A DNA stretch of 6,784 bases from Thermoproteota archaeon (GTDB lineage Archaea > Thermoproteota > Methanomethylicia > Methanomethylicales > Methanomethylicaceae): assembly GCA_030055545.1 (NCBI GenBank), contig JASFYK010000050.1, forward strand, positions 1 to 6,784, read 5' to 3'. A program made the translations under genes and the position numbers. Of this stretch, positions 1 to 5,521 are shown piece by piece; positions within the stretch are counted from its first letter, which is position 1, and every line of letters starts with the position of its first letter. The notes under the pieces are model-generated. The model worked only from the letters and a program-made list of their open reading frames with translations, had not been told where the DNA came from and ran no database searches.

Positions 1-803
1 TCATCCCCCACGAAAAGATGCGCCTCCCTGCCCGCCGCCCTGAGCTCCGCCGCAATTTTCTCGGCAGAGCGCAAGCTGAACTGTCCGGGCTTTGTCACCA
101 CGATGACCCCAAAACGTTTTGCTTTAGCAGCCTCCATTATTGCCCACCACCGCTGCGAAAGGGTCTTTTTCACCATCTCAGCGGTGCCCCTCAACTCGTT
201 CCTGTAGGGATCTGCGACAAAGACTTCCTTCTCCACATCCATCGCGACCCCGAGAGGGTGGAACTCCCCTCCACCTATGAAGAGGAACGCGTCTACCTCG
301 CTTTCTATTCTCTTTGCGCCATCAGTCCGGCATCCAAGAACGAGACCTCCTGTCTGCCCGTCGACAACGGGCGCCACTCCCAAAGCCTCCAGTGCCCTGG
401 CGAAATCTCCAACATAATCGATGTGCTGTAGATTCGCAAGGACCCCGACCTTTTCGAACCCCCTCTTCTTCAATTCTGACGCCGCAAGGCTGGCGAGACC
501 CTTGACATCAACCAGATGTGGGGCTGGCAGGTATAGTGTGTAGATCTTTTCTGTCCCCTCGATGAACTTCTTGTGTCCTATGTGGATCACCATGTCCGCG
601 CCAATCATTTCAGCCCTGTCGTCCTCCAGATCACACCCCCCGTAGCAGGGGCTTATCGAGATGTAGACTTCGCAGACCTGTGAAAGCCTCGAGACTAGCT
701 CTCCGAGGAACTGCTTCAGCCCATCGGGGGCCTGCACAAAAACCCTCTTTGCCCCCCTCCTGACAGCTACTTCAGCTGCCCTCTCGATTTCAAAATCGTA
801 CAA
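1..803 (-). CDS. dph2: Diphthamide biosynthesis protein Dph2 (partial, C-terminus cut off)
   Basis: Archaeal Dph2 works as a homodimer carrying [4Fe-4S] clusters. It splits S-adenosylmethionine in a non-classical radical reaction and adds the 3-amino-3-carboxypropyl group to a histidine of elongation factor 2, the first step of diphthamide synthesis in the cytoplasm. The reading frame runs to the left edge for 267 codons without a stop; the family is usually about 320-340 residues, so the last fifth is missing. The start is a TTG at 801-803 (protein begins MYDFEIERAA, typical of archaeal Dph2), with GGTGAG 3 bases upstream and an in-frame TAG just before it. Visible hallmarks are QAPDGLK (residues 24-30), SPCYGGCD with Cys53 and Cys57 (the first cluster cysteine lies here), and LGCR with Cys158 (second cluster cysteine). 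The third cysteine is expected outside the window. It lies 71 bases downstream of L10e. Confidence 0.93.
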   Translation of the reverse strand, partial: MYDFEIERAAEVAVRRGAKRVFVQAPDGLKQFLGELVSRLSQVCEVYISISPCYGGCDLEDDRAEMIGADMVIHIGHKKFIEGTEKIYTLYLPAPHLVDVKGLASLAASELKKRGFEKVGVLANLQHIDYVGDFARALEALGVAPVVDGQTGGLVLGCRTDGAKRIESEVDAFLFIGGGEFHPLGVAMDVEKEVFVADPYRNELRGTAEMVKKTLSQRWWAIMEAAKAKRFGVIVVTKPGQFSLRSAEKIAAELRAAGREAHLFVGD

Positions 804-814
804 TTTCTCACCCT

Positions 815-820
815 AAAAAA
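815..820 (-). terminator. Possible oligo-T terminator after L10e
   Basis: Six consecutive T on the minus strand lie in the 71-base gap between the L10e stop and the dph2 TTG start. Archaeal polymerases often release at T-runs without a hairpin, so this could end part of the L10e transcript. It sits only 12 bases before the dph2 start, and I see no good TATA box in the gap, so read-through into dph2 is just as likely. The call is weak. Confidence 0.22.
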
Positions 821-874
821 CAGGGGCTGGCTATCGGGGCTGAAGAAGAGGTACAAGGGGCGGATATGCGCCCT

Positions 875-1375
875 TCAGGCGACTTCTACTACCCTGCAGG
901 GCATCGGCATCTTCGCGCAAGCTAGCTTCAGCGCCTGCTTCGCCACATCCTTCTTGTCCGGAGTGACCCTGACGTCAATTATGGGCTGCAGCGCCCTGAA
1001 CCTGGCAGCGGTGCCCGCCGGTTTCCCGAAGGACCTCCTCATCCCGTCCTGAAGCCTGTCGGCCCCTGCGAATGCCATCATCTTGTTCTCCCTCAGCACC
1101 TGGTGCGGGTATGCCCTGACCTTCAGGTGGAACCCCTTTTCGCCCAAGACAGTCTGCAGGTGCTTGGTCGCGATAACCCTCGCAGCCTCAAGCGCATTGT
1201 GTCTGATCTGTCCAGCCTCGAGCGGGATCAGCCTAACGAGTGCCTGGAAGTCGCCATTCGGATCCCCGTAATCGAACTTGGTGATCTTCGACCCTGGGAC
1301 GCCCCTGATATACTCCTTTCTGGTATAAGCCGGCGTATCGAAATACCGGTAGCAGTGTGCCGGTCTCTCTGGCAT
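875..1375 (-). CDS. rpl10e: Large-subunit ribosomal protein L10e (uL16)
   Basis: Archaeal L10e is the uL16 protein of the 50S subunit, placed near the A-site tRNA and the peptidyl-transferase centre. The 166-residue product begins MPERPAHCYRYF and has the family's basic N-terminal stretch TRKEYIRG, a central HLKVRAYPHQ segment, and the signature FAGADRLQDGMRRSFGKP, which forms the flexible loop region. Length and sequence fit the archaeal family throughout. I chose the ATG at 1373-1375 because GGAGG lies 7 bases upstream (1383-1387) and because family members start at this point. A GTG at 1391-1393 would only add six residues that overlap the ribosome binding site. The gene follows the Mtq2-type gene after 47 bases containing a perfect inverted repeat, and precedes dph2. 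Two or three cysteines (Cys8 and a pair near the C-terminus) are visible but have no assigned role. Confidence 0.96.
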   Translation of the reverse strand: MPERPAHCYRYFDTPAYTRKEYIRGVPGSKITKFDYGDPNGDFQALVRLIPLEAGQIRHNALEAARVIATKHLQTVLGEKGFHLKVRAYPHQVLRENKMMAFAGADRLQDGMRRSFGKPAGTAARFRALQPIIDVRVTPDKKDVAKQALKLACAKMPMPCRVVEVA

Positions 1376-1390
1376 GATTATTCCTCCGAA

Positions 1391-1408
1391 CACTTCCAGA
1401 TGGAAGTG
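1391..1408 (-). promoter_or_regulatory. Perfect hairpin in the L10e leader
   Basis: CACTTCC and GGAAGTG form a perfect 7-base-pair stem around a 4-base loop. On the transcript the stem ends 3 bases before the GGAGG ribosome binding site of L10e. No T-run follows, so it is not an obvious terminator. It could be a protein-binding or RNA-processing site, or a translational control element for the ribosomal protein; this is inference from position. An A-rich stretch at 1413-1422 just upstream might be a weak TATA element. Confidence 0.4.
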
Positions 1409-1422
1409 AAATCCTTAGTATT

Positions 1423-2025
1423 TTAGCTTTTCCATACCTGCTCTCTCTGAGCCAACCTCCAAGCCATCCTTATCACCACAAGGCTCTCGAAATCGAAACC
1501 CTTTCGCCCTACTATCTCGGCGTAGAGACCCTCAGACTTCGCCCTCTTTATGCTCTCCTCGATCCCGTTGAGGCTGGATTGGAGCATGTATGCCCTCCCC
1601 CCCGGGCTCAGGAAATCGCCGACCTCTGAGATGAACCTGTCTATTACCGACCTGCCGGACGCCCCCCCGCTCCATGCTAAATCAGCCGGGATCCCCTCCC
1701 CATCAGGGAGGTAAGGGGGGTTCATTATTATCAGGTCGAACTCGCCGCGAATTGGCGAGAAGAGATCGCCGACGACCACGTGGACACGCATGCCGTTCTT
1801 CGTGTAGTTTAATAGCGTATTCATCGCAGCCACCGGGTTCAGGTCAACCGCGACCATCTCCCCCACGCGGCTGGCTATGCTCAGCCCGACAGCGCCCGTG
1901 CCAGAGCAGAGCTCGAGCCCTCTGGCAGCCCTCTCGCCGCTCACCGCATCCATCAGGAGGAAGGTGTCCTCTGAAGGAGGGTACACCCCATCATAGACTC
2001 TTATATCGAGCCCTCTTATCCTCAC
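1423..2025 (-). CDS. mtq2: Mtq2/HemK2-type N5-glutamine methyltransferase (release factor aRF1)
   Basis: This 200-residue protein is a class I S-adenosylmethionine methyltransferase of the HemK/PrmC superfamily. It has VYPPSEDTFLL (residues 14-24), SAM-binding motif I LELCSGTGAVGL (37-48), acidic VDLNP (60-64), the catalytic NPPY (102-105) that holds the amide nitrogen, and AWSGGASGRSVIDRF (117-131). The first and last of these are typical of yeast Mtq2 and human N6AMT1, not of bacterial PrmC, and the long PrmC N-terminal helical domain is absent. The expected substrate is the GGQ glutamine of archaeal release factor 1; eukaryotic relatives need the small zinc protein Trm112, which is not in this window. 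The start is GTG at 2023-2025, preceded by GAGGTG at 2033-2038; it overlaps the ksgA end by 35 bases. A later GTG would avoid the overlap but would remove the conserved first strand. Many databases name such genes hemK or prmC. Confidence 0.87.
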   Translation of the reverse strand: MRIRGLDIRVYDGVYPPSEDTFLLMDAVSGERAARGLELCSGTGAVGLSIASRVGEMVAVDLNPVAAMNTLLNYTKNGMRVHVVVGDLFSPIRGEFDLIIMNPPYLPDGEGIPADLAWSGGASGRSVIDRFISEVGDFLSPGGRAYMLQSSLNGIEESIKRAKSEGLYAEIVGRKGFDFESLVVIRMAWRLAQREQVWKS

Positions 2026-2857
2026 TACCGCCCACCTCGAGCCTCGAAAATGCTCTGCTTATCTCCAAGAAATCGCTTGGAGTGAGCTCGAAGACCCTCT
2101 TCTCGAGCAGGTCGCGCCCGATTCCGCCCTCAAGGACATCCCTCCCGATCCCGGATGACTTGGAGTACGTCTCAAGGGCTTTTCTGAGGGTCCTCCTCCT
2201 CTGGGAGAAGAGAAATTTGAGCGTGGCGTCGAGCGCATCCCACTCCATTGCCTTGGTACACTCTATCTTTTTTATTGTCACAACTGTGCTGTTGACGCTC
2301 GGGGCGGGGTAAAACGACTCCGGGGGGAAGTCCGCGACTGGCCTGACTTCGGCCAGAAGGGATACCGCCACACTCAGCCTCGAGTAGTCCGGATCAGAGG
2401 GCTCTGCCAGGAGCCTGTCCGCAACCTCCTTCTGGTAGGTGAACGCCCCGAACCTGAAGCCCCTATCCGAGAGGAGCTTGAAAGTTACCGGCGTCGAAAT
2501 CGAGTAGGGCAGGTTCGAGACGACCTTGTCCGCGTCAGGGATGTCGATCCGCAGGATGTCTGCCTGGACGATCTCCACGTTAGAACCAGCAAACCTGTCC
2601 GCTAGATACCGCGCGGAGGCTGGATCTTTCTCGACGGCTATTACCTTCCCTGCCCTCTTGCTGATCTCCTCTGTCAGCGTGCCGATACCGGACCCGATCT
2701 CGAGCACGGTCTCGTTCCCGGAGATCCCCGCTGAATCCAACAAACACTTGATTAGTCTGGGATCCACGACGTAATTCTGTCCGTGGACTTTGCGCGGTCT
2801 TATGCCCGCCTCCTCCAACGCCCTCTTTGTGAGCGCGAGAAGACTCTGGTCGATCAA
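1991..2857 (-). CDS. ksgA: 16S rRNA dimethyladenosine transferase KsgA/Dim1
   Basis: KsgA/Dim1 dimethylates two neighbouring adenosines in the loop of helix 45 near the 3' end of small-subunit rRNA and acts late in subunit assembly. The 288-residue product has the family motifs in order: GIRPRKVHGQNYVVDP (18-33), SAM-binding LEIGSGIGTLT (52-62), the acidic Glu76 in VIAVEKD, QADIL (98-102), catalytic NLPYSIS (115-121), FYPAPSVNSTVV (182-193), and the C-terminal FSQRRRTLRKAL. The usual GQNF/GQHF is GQNY here, a mild change. The start is TTG at 2855-2857, only 2 bases after the DUF655 stop, with AAGGA about 10 bases upstream. The tail overlaps the next gene by 35 bases and carries that gene's ribosome binding site, so DUF655, ksgA and the Mtq2-type gene very likely share a transcript and may be translationally coupled. 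Confidence 0.95.
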   Translation of the reverse strand: MIDQSLLALTKRALEEAGIRPRKVHGQNYVVDPRLIKCLLDSAGISGNETVLEIGSGIGTLTEEISKRAGKVIAVEKDPASARYLADRFAGSNVEIVQADILRIDIPDADKVVSNLPYSISTPVTFKLLSDRGFRFGAFTYQKEVADRLLAEPSDPDYSRLSVAVSLLAEVRPVADFPPESFYPAPSVNSTVVTIKKIECTKAMEWDALDATLKFLFSQRRRTLRKALETYSKSSGIGRDVLEGGIGRDLLEKRVFELTPSDFLEISRAFSRLEVGGSEDKRARYKSL

Positions 2858-2859
2858 GA

Positions 2860-3450
2860 TCAGAATTCCTTCCTCATCGGCGGCTTGGTGAAGATGTAAT
2901 ACTTGTCTTCGTTCATTATCTCCTGCATGATCCTCTTCACTACAGTCTTCTTAGGATCCGGGATGCGGGTCCTGCTCTGGATTTCGTCGAAGCTCGCAAA
3001 CGGACCCTTCTTCCTCTCCTCGAGGATCTGCCACATCGCCTTCTTGCCTATCCCTGGGAGGAGTTCCAGCGAGTGCATCCTTGTAGTGACCGGTCCTGCG
3101 TTGTTGAAGAACGAGACGAACCTTTCCATGTTTTTGGTCACGAGCTCCTCTATGACGCTCGGGAGCTCGTCCTTGGCATTCTGGGTGAGCTCCTCGTAGT
3201 CGATCCTCCTTTTCACATGGTCAATCTTGTCCCTGCCCCACTTCCCTATCGCTATGAGCTCCCTATGCTGGAATGATGCCCCCGGAACCGGAATCAGCTC
3301 GAGCAGCGTAAAGTACTCAGTACCGACCGCTTGGACCAGCGGTTCCCTCCTGTATAGTGGTCTGGTGTCCCTCGGATGCCCATAAGGGAGGTGCTCCAAG
3401 ACCACGGCGAAGTCTTCGAACTTTCTCGGCTGATCCCTTGGGCTGCTCAT
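2860..3450 (-). CDS. Conserved archaeal DUF655 protein (OB-fold plus helix-hairpin-helix)
   Basis: This 196-residue protein belongs to the DUF655 family, found across archaea and usually placed between rpoF and ksgA as here. Its function is not established to my knowledge. The N-terminal part (about 11-70) is rich in predicted beta strands, with FAVVLEHLPYG and LLELIPVPG, consistent with an OB-like fold. A charged helical middle follows. Near the C-terminus is a clear helix-hairpin-helix, LELLPGIGKKAMWQILEER (128-146), then FASFDEI (151-157), the kind used for sequence-independent nucleic acid binding. There is no catalytic signature, signal peptide or membrane segment. I chose the ATG at 3448-3450 because GGTGAG lies 4 bases upstream; the in-frame GTG at 3457-3459 is part of that ribosome binding site. 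The context suggests a role with RNA, perhaps rRNA maturation or the polymerase; this is inference. Confidence 0.9.
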   Translation of the reverse strand: MSSPRDQPRKFEDFAVVLEHLPYGHPRDTRPLYRREPLVQAVGTEYFTLLELIPVPGASFQHRELIAIGKWGRDKIDHVKRRIDYEELTQNAKDELPSVIEELVTKNMERFVSFFNNAGPVTTRMHSLELLPGIGKKAMWQILEERKKGPFASFDEIQSRTRIPDPKKTVVKRIMQEIMNEDKYYIFTKPPMRKEF

Positions 3451-3493
3451 GAACCTCACCGTTTTTTAATTGCTCTATTTACATTATTAGATG

Positions 3494-3501
3494 TATTAAA
3501 A
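3494..3501 (-). promoter_or_regulatory. Candidate TATA element for DUF655-ksgA-mtq2
   Basis: The gap between rpoF and DUF655 is strikingly AT-rich in a GC-rich region. On the minus strand it contains TTTTAATA, whose centre is about 48 bases before the DUF655 ATG. Transcription starting some 25 bases downstream would give a short leader of about 20 bases that includes the GGTGAG ribosome binding site. No T-run terminator is visible on this strand. rpoF read-through may also feed these genes. The exact box is uncertain. Confidence 0.4.
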
Positions 3502-3512
3502 TAGTTATAGAC

Positions 3513-3842
3513 TTACCTGAACATATTGATGATGCTCAGGAGCTTCTCGAGCTCGGAGGGAAGGATAGGCCTGCTCTCCGCAGAAAATATCGTCCTCAGC
3601 TCCTCAACACTCGTGGGCAGTATATTTACGATCTGCGTTGCGAGTGTTCCTGAAATGCCCTCCTCCTTCAGCCTAGCCAAGAGCGCTTCTGCCTTCTCAG
3701 TGTCGATCTTTGAGAACTTGGATGCATAGTCGTAGGTGAGCTTCTGGAGGTGGCTCAGCTCCCCGTCCTTCTGGCGCTGCTCCAGCAGCGTTTTGACCTT
3801 GGGGAGCGTGACCTCTTCTTCCTTTACAATCTCTCTGGGCAT
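3513..3842 (-). CDS. rpoF: RNA polymerase subunit F (Rpo4, Rpb4 homologue)
   Basis: RpoF (Rpo4) pairs with RpoE (Rpo7) to form the stalk of archaeal RNA polymerase, which helps open-complex formation, processivity and binding of the emerging RNA. The 109-residue length is normal for the family. The N-terminal half (MPREIVKEEEVTLPKVKTLL) gives the strand and helix that contact Rpo7. The middle has the conserved LTYDYASKFSKID (36-48), and the C-terminal part, from about residue 50, with TQIVNILPTSVEELRTIF followed by ILPSELEKLLSII, is the HRDC-like helical domain. The ATG at 3840-3842 directly follows the L21e stop (TAAATG), with GAGGGT a few bases upstream inside the L21e coding end, so the two are almost certainly co-transcribed and coupled. 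The rpoE partner is not in this window. Confidence 0.95.
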   Translation of the reverse strand: MPREIVKEEEVTLPKVKTLLEQRQKDGELSHLQKLTYDYASKFSKIDTEKAEALLARLKEEGISGTLATQIVNILPTSVEELRTIFSAESRPILPSELEKLLSIINMFR

Positions 3843-4139
3843 TTACTGACCCTCTATTGGCTTTATGTGCTCTGGTCTTGCGATGATCGTCTTCTCGAAC
3901 CCGCCCATATGGACTCTGACCACGTAGGCCCTGCCCCTCTTCTCGACCACAGTACCGGTCCTCCCGTGGAACCTCCTGTGTGGCATCCCCTTGACCGTGG
4001 ACGGATCTATCTTGATCACGACCTTCTCGCCCTCAGTGTACTCCCTGAGTATCCTGTTGATGGGGGACAGCCCCCTCTCTCTCGGGCCCTTCTTAAGAAG
4101 GGTTCTGGTCCTGTTCCTGTAACCAACCGAATGCCTCAT
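3843..4139 (-). CDS. rpl21e: Large-subunit ribosomal protein L21e (eL21)
   Basis: L21e is a small basic 50S protein shared by archaea and eukaryotes and absent from bacteria. The 98-residue product shows the typical N-terminus SVGYRNRTRTLLKKGPRERG, the KVVIKIDPSTVKGMPHRRFHG core of an SH3-like barrel, then GRTGTV and a C-terminal AYVVRVHMGG. Length and order match the family. The ATG at 4137-4139 lies 2 bases after the pus10 stop and has GAGGGTG as a ribosome binding site inside the last pus10 codons. It abuts rpoF on the other side, the usual archaeal L21e-rpoF pair. The TATA box before pus10 is the nearest promoter I can see. Confidence 0.96.
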   Translation of the reverse strand: MRHSVGYRNRTRTLLKKGPRERGLSPINRILREYTEGEKVVIKIDPSTVKGMPHRRFHGRTGTVVEKRGRAYVVRVHMGGFEKTIIARPEHIKPIEGQ

Positions 4140-4141
4140 CT

Positions 4142-5455
4142 CTACACACCCTCGTTTACCGCAATCACGTCGAGCTCAGTGCACCTCGCCCCGCAGCCAA
4201 GGATCTCCGAGACGCTCGGGGTCGTCCTCCCCCCGTCCCCTGAGATGAGCTCCTTGACATAGAGCCCACCCTGGCAGCGGACCACGAGCTCAAGGTGCCT
4301 GGTGTCGATCATCTTGACCGACATCTCATAGACCTTCTTGAGCCTGAGCCTGTCAGCCCGGCGATGTAGCACTCTGTTCGGAGTTAATTGATTTATAACA
4401 CATCCATTAAAGCTTTTCCCCAATGCGCCCGCCTCCTCCTCACCTATATCGCGGTCCAGCTCAACGAGGGCTTTGTACACCTTCTCGGCAACCTTAGCGC
4501 CCTCCTTGAGCCTCCTTACAGTCCTCCTGTCCGAGAGCCTAAGCCCTACCACCTCCACCATCCCGTTCCCACCCTTGTTTATCTCAGACTCGACTGCCTT
4601 GAGATCCAGCTCCCTGATCTTCGGCTCTCTGACCTCGACCACGAAAGGTCTTCCGTTCCCGCTCATTATTGCATCCACGTCCTCCCTGCCTGCACCGTGG
4701 AACTTTGTCTCTCTGCCTCCCGCTGCCTGGAGGATGGGCCCACACACTATCTCCTCGACGGATATCGGATAGATCTTTCCTGTGCCGTGGCAGACCTCGC
4801 ATCCCTTCCCCCTGCAGTGGATGCATTCCCACTTCGACTGGGGTATCCCCCTGGCGAGCTTTCTGTACCTGCCGAAGACGAATAGGGGCATCGGGGTCAC
4901 CTCAATCACAGGCCCGGGTACCTCAACCATCACTACCACGTCGGGCTTCGAGAACTCAACCGCCTTCCCCGTTGCCTTTGAAACCAGTTTTCCGATCTCC
5001 CTGCTGATCTCCATTTTCATAGATTCCCCAAACTCGATTCCGAACTCCGACTTCACCGCATCCTCGCACTCGGCCAGCTCCCCTGAAACCTTCACGCCGA
5101 TTAGGAACGTCCTGTAATCGTACCCTTCCAGAGCCCTGACGACCTCCGCAGCGTACTCGTCCATCTTATCCATTATGCCACCGCATAAGTGGCAGCAATC
5201 CTTAGCTGTCTCTCCGACGAGGTTAGCGGCAGGGGGGTGGGCGCCCCTGACTGCCATGATTCTCAAGACCTCTTCTTCGGACCCCTCCCCCCTCTTGAGG
5301 CCCATGTGCGCCTCCATAGTAATCACTAGCTTCAGTGCGAACCCCCTCTCCTTGTTCGTGACCCCTCTGCCGAGCCCACCGAACTGCCTCCCCAAGCAGC
5401 TGTCGCAGAGCGGGTACTTCTGGAGCATCGATCTGGCTTTCTCGATCAGGAACAT
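4142..5455 (-). CDS. pus10: tRNA pseudouridine synthase Pus10 (U54/U55)
   Basis: Archaeal Pus10 converts U55, and in many species also U54, of tRNA to pseudouridine, taking the place of bacterial TruB. The 437-residue product has an N-terminal domain with paired zinc cysteines Cys17/Cys20 (PLCDSCLGRQF) and Cys88/Cys91 (CCHLCGG), a THUMP-like region from about 100 to 190, then the synthase domain. The latter has RYRKLARGIPQSKW (196-209), a cysteine cluster CIHCRGKGCEVC (211-222), the catalytic motif GREDVD (256-261, probable catalytic Asp259), GNGRPFVVEV, TPNRVLHRRADRLR, and the C-terminal QGGLYVKELISGDGGRT. All match the archaeal family. The ATG at 5453-5455 has GGTG 6 bases upstream; the in-frame GTG at 5462-5464 is part of that site. 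It follows the TrmY-like gene, whose expected product acts on the same tRNA base, and precedes L21e by 2 bases. Confidence 0.96.
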   Translation of the reverse strand: MFLIEKARSMLQKYPLCDSCLGRQFGGLGRGVTNKERGFALKLVITMEAHMGLKRGEGSEEEVLRIMAVRGAHPPAANLVGETAKDCCHLCGGIMDKMDEYAAEVVRALEGYDYRTFLIGVKVSGELAECEDAVKSEFGIEFGESMKMEISREIGKLVSKATGKAVEFSKPDVVVMVEVPGPVIEVTPMPLFVFGRYRKLARGIPQSKWECIHCRGKGCEVCHGTGKIYPISVEEIVCGPILQAAGGRETKFHGAGREDVDAIMSGNGRPFVVEVREPKIRELDLKAVESEINKGGNGMVEVVGLRLSDRRTVRRLKEGAKVAEKVYKALVELDRDIGEEEAGALGKSFNGCVINQLTPNRVLHRRADRLRLKKVYEMSVKMIDTRHLELVVRCQGGLYVKELISGDGGRTTPSVSEILGCGARCTELDVIAVNEGV

Positions 5456-5500
5456 AAACAACACCGGAGAACTCGTGAGTACCTTCCACCGGACAAGGGG

Positions 5501-5508
5501 ATATAAAC
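5501..5508 (-). promoter_or_regulatory. TATA box upstream of pus10
   Basis: GTTTATAT on the minus strand is a good match to the archaeal TATA box and stands out in the GC-rich 66-base gap after the TrmY-like gene. Its centre is about 50 bases before the pus10 ATG, so a start about 25 bases downstream would leave a leader of roughly 24 bases holding the GGTG ribosome binding site. The upstream bases (CAAG) are only a weak BRE. It probably drives pus10-L21e-rpoF. Confidence 0.62.
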
Positions 5509-5521
5509 CTTGATCCTTGCC

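Noticed and set aside
18..431. Plus-strand open frame of 137 codons at the left edge
   Set aside because: The minus strand here encodes conserved Dph2 with cluster cysteines; the plus frame has no family likeness.
828..845. Direct repeat of CAGCCCC in the L10e-dph2 gap (minus strand reading)
   Set aside because: Two copies of seven C-rich bases are expected by chance in this composition and form no clear structure.
1376..1393. Longer L10e start at GTG 1391-1393
   Set aside because: The extra six residues would overlap the GGAGG ribosome binding site and are not seen in the family; the ATG at 1373-1375 fits both.
1391..1408. Hairpin as an intrinsic terminator of the mtq2 transcript
   Set aside because: There is no T-run after the stem on the coding strand, and the L10e ribosome binding site follows at once.
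1674..2312. Plus-strand open frame of 212 codons
   Set aside because: It lies fully opposite the Mtq2-type and ksgA genes, is proline/serine/arginine-rich low-complexity sequence, and resembles no family. It is a GC-driven shadow.
3750..4262. Plus-strand open frame of 170 codons across rpoF, L21e and the pus10 end
   Set aside because: It is antisense to three certain genes and has no domain; it arises from the codon bias opposite.
4388..4885. Plus-strand open frame of 165 codons, and other plus-strand frames at 4669-5117
   Set aside because: All are antisense to the well-conserved pus10 gene, with no ribosome binding site or recognisable domain.
5456..5464. Longer Pus10 start at GTG 5462-5464
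   Set aside because: This GTG is part of the GGTG ribosome binding site for the ATG at 5453-5455. The same reasoning rejects the GTG at 3457-3459 for DUF655.
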